A stretch of DNA of 64,000 bases from Phytopythium helicoides (GCA_024867545.1 JANFNE010000006.1:1386001-1450000), one strand, 5' to 3'. Shown: positions 1 through 10,980, numbered from the stretch's first letter. The notes: generated by a model from the letters alone, not told the origin. Translations and numbers: made by a program.

Positions 1-21
1 TGGTAGCATGCGAGCTCAAGC

Positions 22-2292
22 TCAGTGAAGGGACGGCAGCTCGGTGGTACTTTTGCGGCGACGCATGGCGCGCAGCTCCTGTGGCGAGTGCAGGGCCTTC
101 TTGGGTGGGCTAGGTGGCGGTGAAGTTGTCGACGGTGCTGCGGTCGTGTATTCCTGAACCCTTGTAGTTGTGGACGAGTTTGATAGAGCTGTAGTTTCCA
201 CGTCTGTGGCCACGAGCAACGCGGAAACTCTGTCAGAGACGGTTGAGAGCTTCTCGGATGAGAGTGCTGCTGACACGACTGAGGACCGGGAAGACGACGC
301 TAGTGGAAAGAATTTGCGCACATCCAGCCGGCGGCGGATCATACGTGCGAAGCCCTGGCGAGTCCTTACGCTCTGGTTTTTGGTGATCAAACCGGACTCG
401 AAGTATGTTTCTGGTAGTAGGTAGATCTCGCCATTAGCGCGCAGCTCGAAATCGAGTTGGCTCCGCACCAGCGCACTGGCTCGGATCGGCTCACCAGCGA
501 GTTCCTCGAGAGGTAGGCGGTGGTAGGGCTTGGTGTCAGATTCATCGACTGTGTCCAATACATCGCTGCTTGATGACAAGAGCACTTGCGAGTCGTCGTC
601 ATCTGCTGTGGTGACGAGGACGGGATTGACCGCCTCGCTGTTGCTTCCACCATTGCGGCGAGAGCAGTTGGAAAAGTACTTCACTAGCAAATAGATTATT
701 GCCAGCGCGGTAGTCTCTGCAACGACTTTGAATAGAGGCGAGAAGATCGCTTTCAGTATCGCCAGTGGAGTGGTGCCAAATCCATCCAAGTCTTCGTTGT
801 ACGAGTTTGAAAATGCCGTCCTGCCAACAAATGAAGTCGAGTCAAGTACGCGCTGTCCATCGATTGCGTACTTGGCGGCGGATAACGAGAATATGCACTC
901 TCGGTCAACGGAGATGACGAAAAGGGTAATGACCATGATCTCGGTCAGGCTAACAAACGACCGCTTCGCAAATGCGTATGCTCGAGCCTCTGCAAAATTC
1001 GCAAATATCCCCCATAACACGTTGATGCAGCAAACCACAAGCATCCAAACACGCATCGTGGTCAACAATGCGTACGGTTTGCCGAGAGTCGCATCACTCC
1101 ACTTCCATACAACTGAGTGAGGAAGAATCAGCAGCCACGAGAGCACACCCGATACTGCAGTGAGCATCATGACAGGAGAACTTCGGAGCAGTGATCTATA
1201 CAGCAGCATCCAGCACCCGAACGGTTGGTCATTTCTAGTGCGGCTCCTTGGATCCCCGAGCAAGCACCACATGCCGAAAGCGTGGTGAGTCTCTAGTGCC
1301 GCGCGCACATGAAGCCAAAACAGCATGAGGTCTGATATCACGATCAGCACGTAGAAGTGACCAAAACTGGAGAAATTGGCTGCGCTGGTTTCGACGATCA
1401 TCATCTCTGTAGAGTCCTCCGCATCGATGTTTTCGTTATCGGAAACCTTCTGTGAGTACATGGTCCGAACGTTTTGCCGAGTAACGAGCTCTAGCCCAAG
1501 GATGTTTACTCGGTCGACAGTCAGCCAGCTCAGATCTCGGTGTGCAGAACCAAATCCTGGCGTGTGAAATCCGATCACCGCACTCTTGAACATACTTGGA
1601 CTCGCGCACACGACAAGATCCGGGGCAAAGGTGCCGACGCCACTGCTTGACTGGAAACCTTGACCACATACCACTCCAGAGAGAGGATAACTGTGGCTGA
1701 TGAGCTCTAGCATGTTATGCAGCTCCTTCTCAGCGTCCGAATGCACAGCGACGACCTGGTTTCGAGTCACAGGGGGCTCTTCAAGCCTGTATCGATGGGC
1801 AAACTGCGTCACGAGGTTTTCTTGACAAACTTGCGGTCGTCGATTGAACTGTAGCAAGCGACAGCTCGCCCACGCAACAGAGTCTACTCGCAGGCTGGCT
1901 GTGAATACGATTTCCTGCGCTCGGTATGGCTTAATGGACAACCCAAGCTGGCAGTTTGTCGCTCGAACTGTGTGAAAGAATCCCTTCGCAGAGCTTCGGA
2001 TGGGGTATATCTTCTCGCACTTGTCATAGAGTGAAGTCCACCCGGATATGCGCTGAATCAACTCTCCTGACTCAGGAACCCTCCATTGGGAAGTGTTCGC
2101 TTCCGCAGCCCATGTAAGCGGACTCGAGTCGAAAGTATCAGTGTTAGAGGCGTGAAAATCGAACGCATCGGACGGTCCAAACCAGAAAAGCTTGCCGACG
2201 AGGTCCTGCAGATCAACAAAAAAGAGTGCGATGACCAGAGCAAGCCGGGCAAGCGGCAGTGCCGCATCCAGCGAGTGTACAAAGCCCTTCAT
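22..2292 (-). CDS. Polytopic membrane protein of unknown function
   Basis: I do not recognise the family. The frame is 756 residues in one exon, from an ATG at 2292 to a TGA at 22-24. A first hydrophobic stretch (residues 12-27) looks like a signal anchor. A polar region of about 280 residues with scattered cysteines follows, probably outside the cytosol. Further hydrophobic segments lie at about 312-330, 372-392, 412-432, 446-463 and 517-540, so I infer about six membrane spans. The last 215 residues are Ser/Thr-rich with basic patches and are probably a cytosolic tail. It points the same way as the transporter genes beside it, but nothing in the sequence links their functions. Confidence 0.72.
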   Translation of the reverse strand: MKGFVHSLDAALPLARLALVIALFFVDLQDLVGKLFWFGPSDAFDFHASNTDTFDSSPLTWAAEANTSQWRVPESGELIQRISGWTSLYDKCEKIYPIRSSAKGFFHTVRATNCQLGLSIKPYRAQEIVFTASLRVDSVAWASCRLLQFNRRPQVCQENLVTQFAHRYRLEEPPVTRNQVVAVHSDAEKELHNMLELISHSYPLSGVVCGQGFQSSSGVGTFAPDLVVCASPSMFKSAVIGFHTPGFGSAHRDLSWLTVDRVNILGLELVTRQNVRTMYSQKVSDNENIDAEDSTEMMIVETSAANFSSFGHFYVLIVISDLMLFWLHVRAALETHHAFGMWCLLGDPRSRTRNDQPFGCWMLLYRSLLRSSPVMMLTAVSGVLSWLLILPHSVVWKWSDATLGKPYALLTTMRVWMLVVCCINVLWGIFANFAEARAYAFAKRSFVSLTEIMVITLFVISVDRECIFSLSAAKYAIDGQRVLDSTSFVGRTAFSNSYNEDLDGFGTTPLAILKAIFSPLFKVVAETTALAIIYLLVKYFSNCSRRNGGSNSEAVNPVLVTTADDDDSQVLLSSSSDVLDTVDESDTKPYHRLPLEELAGEPIRASALVRSQLDFELRANGEIYLLPETYFESGLITKNQSVRTRQGFARMIRRRLDVRKFFPLASSSRSSVVSAALSSEKLSTVSDRVSALLVATDVETTALSNSSTTTRVQEYTTAAPSTTSPPPSPPKKALHSPQELRAMRRRKSTTELPSLH

Positions 2293-2494
2293 TGCTGCGA
2301 AGAAAGCAGCAAGCAGAAGGATCTTTTGCAGGAAGAGGCGTCAGCCAAAGAAAAGCTGTTACGAGCCAAGCGTCGCCTGCAAGAAGTCAGATTCAAAAGC
2401 CGCAAGTTGAAGTAACAGGAGCGAGTCGGACGTAGCATTTCAGAAACCGTTGGTGTCTGATTTTCGTTTACTACAAAGGCCTCAAACATACACT

Positions 2495-3868
2495 TTACTC
2501 ACGTCGGCCCTCCTCAATGGCTGAAACAACGCTCAGCTTCTCGACGACGCTGTTCTTCTCAACACCCTCGGTCTTGTTGCCGCGGAGCTGCTGGAACTCA
2601 CGCTCCCACGCCTCCGTGCGGAACTCATTCTCGAGCTTGGCCATGACTACTGCGGCGAGCGAGTTGCCCATGACGTTAGTGAGCGTACGAGCCATGTCCA
2701 TAATCCAGTCGACGCCAACAATAAGGGCCACCGGCCACGACGGGATGTCGAACTGGTTAACAGTCGAGGCCAAGACCACTACAGCGGCTGAGCGAACGCC
2801 AGCAACACCCTTCGACGAGACCATGAGTAGAAGAACCATGACGATCTGCTCACCGATCGACTTGTGCACACCAGCAGCCTGAGCACAGAACACCGAAGCA
2901 AGCGACAGGTAGAGCGTCGAGCCATCCAGGTTGAACGAGTAGCCGAACGGAACAACGAAACCCGAGATATGCGTCGACACGCCGTAGTTCTCGAGCGCCT
3001 CGAACACCTTGGGAAGAGCGGCCTCGGAGGTGGCCGTGGTGTAGGCAATGATGAGCGGCTCCTTCATGGCGACGAGAAATTCGATCGGCGGGATCTTGAA
3101 GATGAGGCAGACAGCGCCGAACACGATGACGATGAAGATGATGATGGTGACGTAGACGGTCGCGATAAGCGCACCAAGGCTTCCAAGAGATGACAGACCA
3201 TTTGCTCCGACCGAATCCGCAATAGCGAAGCACACACCGATGGGGGCCGTCCAGATGATAATATCCACGAACTTGAACATCATTTCGAGCACCGCACGCG
3301 CAAAGTCCAGGATGAGGTTCTTGTGGTGGTCCTGAAGCTGAGCCGTGGCGCAACCCGTCAGGATGGCCGCAACAAGCACCTGCAGAAGCTCCGATGAGCC
3401 CTCACCACCCATCATCTCACCCCACGTCTTGGGCGTCAGGTGCTCAATCCAATTCTCGAAGGTGAAGGTTGACGCGGAGTCATCGTAGTCGGCACCCTGA
3501 GTTAGACTGACGTGTCCCGGCTTGACGATGTTGACCGACAGCAGACCGATGATGAGAGCAATGGTCGTGACGATCTCGAAGTAGATGATGGACTTGAGTG
3601 CGAGGCGGCCGAGTACTTTCATATCCTTCTGGTCGGCAATTCCGATCACGAGCGAGGAGAAGACGAGCGGGAAGACGATGAACTGGATGGTGCGGAGGAA
3701 GATGTTCTCCATCGGTGCTGCCTTCTTCGAAAAGGTGGGAGCGAACTCACCGAGGATGACGCCGATACCCACGCCGACGACGATCCAGAAGGTGAGCGAA
3801 GTCAGGACTCTGCGGGGCAGCGACTTCGCCGCTACCGGTTCCATGCTGCGGTATGTATCGCTGCTCAT
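2495..3868 (-). CDS. SLC1/DctA-like dicarboxylate/amino acid:cation symporter (copy A)
   Basis: 457-residue member of the DAACS (SLC1, GltP/DctA) family, predicted to import dicarboxylates or acidic amino acids with cations across a membrane. The hallmark elements are present: the HP1 loop TATSEAALP near residue 280, the TM7 motif GYSFNLDG near 310, the HP2 loop SSKGVAGVRSA near 353, and TM8 with Asp, Arg and Asn in DMARTLTNV, equivalent to the substrate-binding D394, R397 and N401 of archaeal GltPh. The position matching the Na1 ligand D405 is Asn (VMGN), as in bacterial DctA. The ATG at 3868 gives the N-terminal YRSM motif shared by all five paralogues. Copies A and B form one subgroup (DHHKN, FGAVCLIFK). 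Exact substrate is not inferable. Confidence 0.92.
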   Translation of the reverse strand: MSSDTYRSMEPVAAKSLPRRVLTSLTFWIVVGVGIGVILGEFAPTFSKKAAPMENIFLRTIQFIVFPLVFSSLVIGIADQKDMKVLGRLALKSIIYFEIVTTIALIIGLLSVNIVKPGHVSLTQGADYDDSASTFTFENWIEHLTPKTWGEMMGGEGSSELLQVLVAAILTGCATAQLQDHHKNLILDFARAVLEMMFKFVDIIIWTAPIGVCFAIADSVGANGLSSLGSLGALIATVYVTIIIFIVIVFGAVCLIFKIPPIEFLVAMKEPLIIAYTTATSEAALPKVFEALENYGVSTHISGFVVPFGYSFNLDGSTLYLSLASVFCAQAAGVHKSIGEQIVMVLLLMVSSKGVAGVRSAAVVVLASTVNQFDIPSWPVALIVGVDWIMDMARTLTNVMGNSLAAVVMAKLENEFRTEAWEREFQQLRGNKTEGVEKNSVVEKLSVVSAIEEGRRE

Positions 3869-3914
3869 GGTCAGCGAAAGCTGTCTGCTGCTCGGCTGGC
3901 TGCGACCTGGCGGG

Positions 3915-3931
3915 CGAGTTGAGGAATGAGC
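3915..3931 (-). promoter_or_regulatory. Inr-FPR-like core promoter of transporter copy A
   Basis: On the minus strand this reads GCTCATTCCTCAACTCG, about 47 bases upstream of the ATG. It closely matches the oomycete core promoter consensus GCTCATTYYNCAWTTT and recurs before six other genes in this window. Transcription probably starts within the TCATTCC part. Confidence 0.7.
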
Positions 3932-4960
3932 ACGAGCGAGACCAGCAGATCGATGGTGAGCGGCCCGGCGGCCGCTCTCAGGGCAGAAGGATCAACCACG
4001 AAAGAAGGTCGTCGAGCGGCTAGGGAATGCTCCATGTGGCGGGATGGACAACTTGCACGTCAATCATCAGCGTGCCACTGTGTGAATCCGAGCAAACCGC
4101 CACGCTACACTTGAGAATAGTGTGGTTGGCGGTCCCTGCTCAGCTTCAGCAGTGTAAGCGTTGTGCACTGAACTCTATTGACGAGTCTCGTTGTCTACTG
4201 CACCCGAGCGAAGCATTCTCGACGTTTGTTGCCATAAGCATTGAGCCACCAACGCATGATGTAGAATCCACTCATCAACCATCCCCGTCAGAGCAGGAAC
4301 GAAAAGCATTCAATGTTTGCGAATATCGACGATAGAACGCTTCCGATCAATCGTAAATACTCGCGCGCCTCCGAAATCCAGAGCCACACACCCTATCACG
4401 GAGCACGCAGTCGACCAGCAGCGTGACTGCGTTCCCGCGCAGGCGATTATTGGCGAGTCCGCATGCACAGCAAATCACGTCGGCAAGGTCATCCAAGCAT
4501 GAATGCCTGATGTATACCTGCCGTATACAGGACTCATGCGATGAACTCGATTCGGGTCTTGCGAATGGAGACCGAGAGGAGCACAACCTGACGGCGAACT
4601 TGCAGTCGCCCCTGATTATCACATCGAGTGCAACTTGAGGCTCGAATATGCATTGCACACGCATTACTCCTGACGGAGTACGTCAGACGTACGGCGCCGT
4701 GAATGTTGAAGCATGTGCAAAACAATCTCGCGTGGTCCAAACTGTGCACTTCATCGGCTTTTGTCGCTTCGCTCTGGCGATTTCGACGCGCACCACCGAG
4801 CAGCTGTACTGTAGACACTTGACTAGTGTTCACTGCTCCCCCATGATCGAGATTGACGCGGCATGCCGCCTGATTAATGCTCTCAGAGAGCATCATCTTA
4901 CAAGCACATCAAATTGCAAACCGTTTACGTGGGATTTGCTGCTTTACACTACAACACAAA
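3932..4960. other. Intergenic region between transporter copies A and B
   Basis: About 1 kb holding the upstream DNA of copy A and the 3' flank of copy B. Open frames are short and lack splice-supported extension or recognisable domains. I see no gene, RNA or repeat here. Confidence 0.6.
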
Positions 4961-6340
4961 CTACTCATGGCGACCCTCCTCGACAGCCGAGACAACACTC
5001 AGCTTCTCAACGACGCTGAACTTCTCAACGCCTTCGGCCTTCTCCCCGCGGAGCATCTTGAACTCGCGCTCCCACGCCTCCGTGCGGAATTCGTTCTCCA
5101 TCTTGGCCATCACGACCGAGGCAAGGCAGTTGCCCATGACGTTGATGAGCGTGCGGAGCATGTCCATGATCCAGTCGACACCGACAATAAGGGCCACCGG
5201 CCACGACGGGATGTCGAACTGGTCAACGGTGGACGCGAGCACAATCACGGCAGCCGAGCGGACACCGGCAACACCCTTGGATGAAACCATAAGCATGAGC
5301 ACCATGACGATCTGCTCACCGATCGACTTGTGCACACCAGCAGCCTGAGCACAGAACACCGAAGCAAGCGACAGGTAGAGCGTCGAGCCATCCAGGTTGA
5401 ACGAGTAGCCGAATGGAACAACGAAACCCGACACGTGCGTCGACACACCGTACTTCTCAAGAGCGTCAAACACCTTGGGAAGAGCGGCTTCAGATGTGGC
5501 CGTGGTGTAGGCAATGATAAGCGGCTCCTTCATAGCGACGAGGAACTCCATCGGCGGGATCTTGAAGATGAGGCAGACAGCGCCGAACACGACGATGATG
5601 AAGATAATCATGGTGACGTAGACGGTAGCAATAAGAGCGCCAAGGCTACCGAGAGCCGACAGACCGTTCGATCCGATCGCGTCAGCGATGGCAAAGCACA
5701 CACCGATGGGGGCCGTCCAGATGATAATATCCACGAACTTGAACATCATCTCCATGACAGCGCGAGCGAAGTCCAGGATGAGGTTCTTGTGGTGATCCTG
5801 AAGCTGAGCCGTGGCGCAACCCGTCAGGATGGCCGCAACAAGCACCTGCAGAAGCTCCGATGAGCCCTCACCACCCATCATTTCTCCCCACGTCTTGGGC
5901 GTCAAGTGCGAGATCCAATTCTCGAAGGTGAAGGTGGATGTGGAGTCGTCGTAGTCGGCACCCTGAGTGAGACCGACATTGCCCGGCTTGACAATGTTGA
6001 CAGCAAACAGACCGATGATGAGAGCAATGGTCGTGACGATCTCGAAGTAGATGATGGACTTGAGTGCGAGTCGTCCAAGCAGCTTCATGTCCTTCTGGTC
6101 GGCGATACCAACAACAAGCGAGGAGAAGACGAGCGGGAAGACGATGAACTGGATGGTGCGGAGGAAGATGTTCTTCATGGGAGCAGCCTTCTCGGAGAAC
6201 GTCGGTGCGAACTCACCAAGGATGATACCGATGCCCATGCCGACGACGATCCAGAAGGTGAGCGAAGTCAGGATCTTGCGGCCAAGCGACTTCTTGACCG
6301 GCTCGGAGCCGTCCATGCTGTGGTACGTGTCGCTGACCAT
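4961..6340 (-). CDS. SLC1/DctA-like symporter (copy B)
   Basis: 459-residue DAACS family transporter, closest to copy A. I chose the ATG at 6340, which gives an N-terminus MVSDTYHSMDG aligned with the paralogues. An in-frame ATG at 6493 would add 51 residues but lies upstream of the core promoter at 6414-6432, so it is probably not transcribed. HP1, the TM7 NLDG motif, HP2 and the TM8 Asp and Arg are all present. TM8 reads DMLRTLINVMGN, so the Thr before the substrate-contacting Asn is Ile in this copy only, and Met-Ala becomes Met-Leu. That may alter substrate preference. Single exon. Confidence 0.92.
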   Translation of the reverse strand: MVSDTYHSMDGSEPVKKSLGRKILTSLTFWIVVGMGIGIILGEFAPTFSEKAAPMKNIFLRTIQFIVFPLVFSSLVVGIADQKDMKLLGRLALKSIIYFEIVTTIALIIGLFAVNIVKPGNVGLTQGADYDDSTSTFTFENWISHLTPKTWGEMMGGEGSSELLQVLVAAILTGCATAQLQDHHKNLILDFARAVMEMMFKFVDIIIWTAPIGVCFAIADAIGSNGLSALGSLGALIATVYVTMIIFIIVVFGAVCLIFKIPPMEFLVAMKEPLIIAYTTATSEAALPKVFDALEKYGVSTHVSGFVVPFGYSFNLDGSTLYLSLASVFCAQAAGVHKSIGEQIVMVLMLMVSSKGVAGVRSAAVIVLASTVDQFDIPSWPVALIVGVDWIMDMLRTLINVMGNCLASVVMAKMENEFRTEAWEREFKMLRGEKAEGVEKFSVVEKLSVVSAVEEGRHE

Positions 6341-6363
6341 GGCGAACGTTGCTGGTTGCAGTA

Positions 6364-6403
6364 GCTGGCTGGCTGGCTGGAGGGCTGGTTGGCTGGCTGG
6401 CTG
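6364..6403. repeat. CTGG/GGCT tetranucleotide repeat in the 5' leader of copy B
   Basis: Imperfect run of CTGG units between the putative transcription start and the ATG of copy B. It would give a low-complexity (CCAG)n 5' untranslated leader. No function is inferable. Confidence 0.7.
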
Positions 6404-6413
6404 CGACCTGGAG

Positions 6414-6432
6414 GGCGAATTGAGGAATGACC
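6414..6432 (-). promoter_or_regulatory. Inr-FPR-like core promoter of transporter copy B
   Basis: The minus strand reads GGTCATTCCTCAATTCGCC, about 75 bases upstream of the chosen ATG. It shares TCATTCCTCAA with copy A and supports the shorter protein start. Confidence 0.68.
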
Positions 6433-8260
6433 AGAGCGGAGACCAAGCGAGTGGTCGGAGCCTGTCAGCGAAATTGGTGATTAGAAGACCCACGCGCGAC
6501 GAGGCTGGCGGCCGGCCTCAGCAGGAGGGAACAGGACCCGCAGACCAACAGACAGGTCGTCGATCGATCGATCTACTGTAGCTGGCAGCTTCAGACTAAA
6601 GGCACGGCAAGATGCGGCCGCGCGAGGGATGGGCAGCACGCGTGTATTGTGCGAACGAACGTCTGCAACGCGGAGACCGTCCAATGTGCATGCAATGCTT
6701 GAGCAAGTCCACAGGGTAGGTGTATACGCTGCAACGTGTATACTGAAGTGGCTGGTCCGTGCTCAGGCGGGTCACTGGATTGCCTGGGCCTGAGACTGTG
6801 CAACACCGCGAGTGGTTCAAGCATTGTGTCAGAGGAGCCGGACTCTGCGCCGGCAAGTACCACCCGCATGGCTAGCGCGAGAGCCGTGGCAGTGCCACGG
6901 GGCAGCAGTGGACCTCGCAAGTGGGCGTGCGTATGCGGGAGAGTGCTACACTCATCACCAGCTGGAGTCGTAGCAAACAACCCGCGCGGACGACCACAAG
7001 CTCTGCATGCATGCGAGGGCGAGTGTGCAATGCGGAGCGTCGAGTCCTTTTTGCTGTCACGCCGGACTCGACAATCAAAGTGCAGGTGTACGAGCACGTG
7101 GGCACGACAGTGCCACGGGATCCCTTCGTGACTGCGGGAGGGGCGACGTCTGCGGGAACTGTAGTCCTGACGCATTGGAACGGGAACATCGCCATGCGGC
7201 GAGAAATAAATGGAGGTCATCCCTCCTCGACGCGAAAAATTTGAAGCAACTCTATGCAGTATACGTCGCTACTGTACACACTTGGCAAAAAGGAGCTCGG
7301 TGTCGCTGCGAGCGAGGGATCGACCGAACGACCCACAGAGTTTGCGGCGAGGTCCACCAACATGGCGATCGAGTCTGGAACATGCATCGCTAGGATACAG
7401 CTATAGCTCGAGCCTTTTTGCAGAGCGAAGTCGGGTTTTTAACTTTTCCGGTTCTGGGCGATTCGTGACAATGCAGAGCCGGAAAAGTCACGACATAAAT
7501 GCGCTAAATGGCTGCGACGGGATCTGTAAAGGCAGGACTCGACCATTTTCGTTTTCTACATGGCCAAGTGAAAAGTGTGCGGCCCCGCGATGTATTGATG
7601 TCAATGTCGATGCCGATGTAGAGAGCACCACTGTCGTGCTTGCTGCCATCGTAAAGACGTATACCACCGTATACGCGTACTTTTGCGGTACCGGTGCATT
7701 GCGTATCAGCACAGACGGCTTCGCGTTTGCTGAGGTGACTTGGATTCATCGTCGATGCGATGCAGGGGGCACCGCAGCATCCCAAGTGTACCATGTACCT
7801 ACTGTAGAAAGCTTCTCGAACCAAGACCATCCGGGTTGATCCAAAATGTGGTCGAAGGAACATATCGGACTGATCACTATCCCGCCGCAGCGTCGTGCAG
7901 GCGGACCGGACTGCCCACAGTTCCATCCTGCGGATGCTCCTTTCCGACACGACTTGTGTGACGAGGCAAACTACAGTTTCAAGCTTCCAGGGAAAGATGG
8001 TGACAGGGATAGGAAAGACTCGCATTCAAGCGGCTTGGAACGGACTGCACAGCTTGAGAACACTAGATGTGTCCGAGCACCACAGCTTGGTGCTCGAGTG
8101 GATAGACTCCATGGAAAACCCAGCAGACTGGATCTCCGATTATCGAAACTCACCACGGTGTTTCCGAAGCTCACTACGAAGGAAAACTCCATCCAACAAA
8201 ATGCAATCAAAGACTACAAGTGGTACAGCAACAAATGTACATTTACTCCTAGGGACGCAC
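6433..8260. other. Intergenic region between transporter copies B and C
   Basis: About 1.8 kb without a convincing gene. Several frames of 100-200 codons exist on both strands, but they overlap each other, lack family motifs and look like chance openings in GC-rich DNA. No repeats or RNA genes were recognised. Confidence 0.5.
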
Positions 8261-9634
8261 TTACGCGCGGTAGCCATCCTCAATGACACTCATCTTCTCC
8301 TGGATGCCCGACACCACACTCAGCTTCTCCACGTTCTCGCCATGAAGCAAATTGTGCTGGCGCTCCCACGCCTCCGTACGGAATTCGTTCTCCATCTTCG
8401 CCATCACCACCGCCGCCAGACAGTTGCCCATCACATTCGTGAACGTACGAGCCATGTCCATGAACCAGTCGGCACCGAGGATCAGCGCCACGGGCCACGA
8501 CGGAATGTCGAACTGGTCCAGCGTCGACGCGAGCACAATGATACTGGCCGAGCGAACACCAGCCACACCCTTGGACGAAATCATGAGCATGAGCACCATG
8601 ACGATCTGCTCGCCAACCGACTTGCTCACATCCGCCGCCTGCGCGCAGAACACAGCCGCCAGAGACAGGTAGAGCGTCGAGCCATCCAGGTTGAACGAGT
8701 AGCCGAACGGCACCACGAAACCCGACACGTGCGTCGACACGCCGTACTTCTCGAGCGCCTCGAACACCTTGGGCAACGCAGCCTCCGACGTAGCCGTCGT
8801 GTAGGCAATGATGAGCGGCTCACGCATGGCCGTCACGAACTCCACCGGGTTGATCTTGAACAGTATCATGATCGGCAAGAAGATGATGACGATGAAAATG
8901 ACGATGGTCGCGTACACCGTGCCGACGAGAGCGCCGAGACTGCCGAGAGCAGACAGACCGTTCGAGCCGATGGCATCGGCCACAGCGAAACACACACCGA
9001 TGGGAGCCGTCCAGATCACAATGTCCACGAACTTGAACATCATCTCCATGACGGCGCGAGCAAAGTCGATGATCAGGCTCTTGTGCTCGTCACGCAGCTG
9101 AGCTGTCGACACACCCACGAGGATGGAGGCAACCAGCACCTGCAGCAGCTCGGACGATCCAGAGCCACCCATCATCTCACCCCACGTCTTGGGAGTCAGG
9201 TGCGAGATCCAGTTCTCGAATGTGAACGTCGACTCGGAGCTGTCGTAGTCCTCTCCCTTGGTGAGGCCGACGTTGCCAGGCTTGACGATGTTGACCGACA
9301 GCAGACCGATGATGAGAGCGAGCGTAGTGACGACCTCAAAGTAGATGAAGGACTTGATGGCGAGACGGCCGAGCTGCTTCATGTCCTTCTGGTCGGCGAT
9401 ACCGACGACGAGCGAGGAGAAGACGAGCGGGAAGACGATGAACTGGATGGTGCGGAGGAAGATGTTCTTCATGGGAGCAGCCTTCTCGGAGAAGTCGGGA
9501 GCGAACTCTCCGAGGATGACACCGACGCATGTTCCGACGACGATCCAGAAGGTGAGGGAGGTGAGGATCTTGCGTGGCAGGGACTTGGGTGGTGCTGGAG
9601 TCGCGTCCATGCTCTGATACTCGGTGACGGCCAT
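8261..9634 (-). CDS. SLC1/DctA-like symporter (copy C)
   Basis: 457-residue DAACS transporter. Motifs by residue: HP1 TTATSEAALP (279-288), TM7 NLDG (315-318), HP2 SSKGVAGVRSA (353-363), and TM8 with D393, R396 and N400 followed by N404 where GltPh has a Na+-binding Asp. The ATG at 9634 lies 27 bases downstream of a core promoter. The protein is identical to copy D except for two residues near the start (TE against DA) and the final three residues. The nucleotide match is also nearly perfect, including third codon positions, over about 1344 bp in inverted orientation. Copies C and D share RDEHKS and LPIMILFKINP, which set them apart from A and B. Confidence 0.93.
   Translation of the reverse strand: MAVTEYQSMDATPAPPKSLPRKILTSLTFWIVVGTCVGVILGEFAPDFSEKAAPMKNIFLRTIQFIVFPLVFSSLVVGIADQKDMKQLGRLAIKSFIYFEVVTTLALIIGLLSVNIVKPGNVGLTKGEDYDSSESTFTFENWISHLTPKTWGEMMGGSGSSELLQVLVASILVGVSTAQLRDEHKSLIIDFARAVMEMMFKFVDIVIWTAPIGVCFAVADAIGSNGLSALGSLGALVGTVYATIVIFIVIIFLPIMILFKINPVEFVTAMREPLIIAYTTATSEAALPKVFEALEKYGVSTHVSGFVVPFGYSFNLDGSTLYLSLAAVFCAQAADVSKSVGEQIVMVLMLMISSKGVAGVRSASIIVLASTLDQFDIPSWPVALILGADWFMDMARTFTNVMGNCLAAVVMAKMENEFRTEAWERQHNLLHGENVEKLSVVSGIQEKMSVIEDGYRA
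8273..9616 (-). repeat. Inverted repeat arm 1 (coding region of copy C)
   Basis: Reverse complement of 11033-12376, about 1344 bp, identical at nearly every position I compared (one difference seen is GAATTC against GAGTTC). Similarity stops abruptly inside the first seven codons and the last four codons. The flanks are unrelated apart from promoter motifs. Confidence 0.9.
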
Positions 9635-9660
9635 CGTGGATCACGTCGTTAGACTTCGAA

Positions 9661-9683
9661 CTGGTGAGTTGAGAAGTGAGAGC
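9661..9683 (-). promoter_or_regulatory. Inr-FPR-like core promoter of transporter copy C
   Basis: The minus strand reads GCTCTCACTTCTCAACTCACC and onward, a CTCACTT variant of the Inr followed by the CAA-containing FPR. It is about 27 bases upstream of the ATG. Confidence 0.6.
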
Positions 9684-10964
9684 TTTGCAGCAACCGACTT
9701 TGGCATCGATTGAGCTACCACGAATGGAAGAGAGCGTCGAGACGATCGACAGGCTGTCCCTGTTTGTAGTTGCAGTGCCCAGAGCCTGTGGCCTGTGCTC
9801 TATGGCTTCTGCAATCACGGTGTTGGTCTCATCTGTGATGAGACGCAAAGTGCAAGTCCCCCAGTCAATCAATCAATAATCATGAGCGCCGACGACCAGT
9901 GCTGCGCCGTGACGGGGCGGCGGATGGTGACGGTGCGCAGTGAAGGTGTGGGTAACGCGTGACGGAGTGCGCGTCACGCCAGATTAAAAATGGACAGAGG
10001 CAATTCGGCATGCACGGTACCACCAATCACATCATGTCAGATCGAGATAGAGTCGGAGCAAGTCAGTGGCCACTCTTCCGGTGATGAGCAAACGGTTCAA
10101 TCACTGGAGCTCCGTCCGTTTTTTACCCCTAATTCTTTTGTGTTGCATCAGAATCCAGCGAGTACCGTGCGCTGTGATCCACTGTGCTAGCACCGCTCGG
10201 CGTTGCGGATGCAGCTTGGACTTTTGCCTTCAGTGGCAACAGCGCTGCTGCGCGCAGTGCTTTTGATCGTACGCAGATATCTGGCGAGTCGAAAGCAAGT
10301 TGCAGTACTGCACATGCGGTAGTCGTTCACACCACACACGTGTGCTGGTGGCCCATCTGTAGCCATCAGTCACACCACGGCCTTTTCTTTTTCAATCCGG
10401 CTCTCCGAAGCGATGTGGTGGGAATTATGGCTATTTCAAAATGTTAAATTACAGTACAAAACGACGACTGCTCTACAGTTGCCTAAAAATAAGGAAATTG
10501 AACCAGATTAAATTATTTTTAATCTAGGCTCCTTGGCGCCACGTCGCAGATTGCAGTTGGTCTCCATGGGTCATGACCCCTGCTTTCCAGGTCCCTTTGC
10601 GTCTCAAGTTGAGTTTCTGAGCTGGAAGTCTCCTGACGTGGCGGCACCATGTTGCACGGCGGCACGATTGCACTGTATCTACGCACGCGGTGCCGAGATG
10701 AGCACCGCCGTTGTGCTCGATGCATGTGCACATGCAAGGGATCCTGCAGCTGGTCGGTGTGCAGGGACCGCACAGGTGCAAGTCAGACAGTCAACGCGAG
10801 CAAACTCGTCCAGTCCTTGCAAGCGACTACGTGTATGCATCCCATCCTGTCGGAGCCGGGAGACTAACGCCGTCACCTCGTGCCATCGCGACCTTCAAGC
10901 CCCTCTCCCTTTACAACCGCAAGCTTCCGCCCGCGCCGCGCAAACCGACACGGTCTCAGCACAA
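9684..10964. other. Divergent intergenic spacer between transporter copies C and D
   Basis: 1.3 kb separating the head-to-head copies C and D. It should contain the upstream control regions of both genes. An AT-rich patch lies near 10430-10530. No coding frame has family support, and the two halves are not copies of each other. Confidence 0.55.
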
Positions 10965-10980
10965 CCTCACTTTCCAATCT
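10965..10980 (+). promoter_or_regulatory. Inr-FPR-like core promoter of transporter copy D
   Basis: CCTCACTTTCCAATCT followed by GCCAGCTC, 35 bases upstream of the ATG at 11015. The same CAATCTGCCAGC segment occurs in the flavohemoglobin copy 2 promoter. Confidence 0.62.

Noticed and set aside
8100..8160. Segment reading LVLEWIDSMENPADWISDYR as a retrotransposon RNase H/integrase trace
   Set aside because: A single short similarity to the ADWLSR-type motif, with no other reverse transcriptase or integrase motifs around it.
7895..9652. 585-codon open frame on plus, antisense to transporter copy C; similar long antisense frames lie opposite copies D and E and flavohemoglobin copy 2
   Set aside because: These arise from strong third-position GC bias in the real genes. 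The translations are His/Arg/Glu/Asp-rich with no domains, and they recur wherever the sense gene is repeated.
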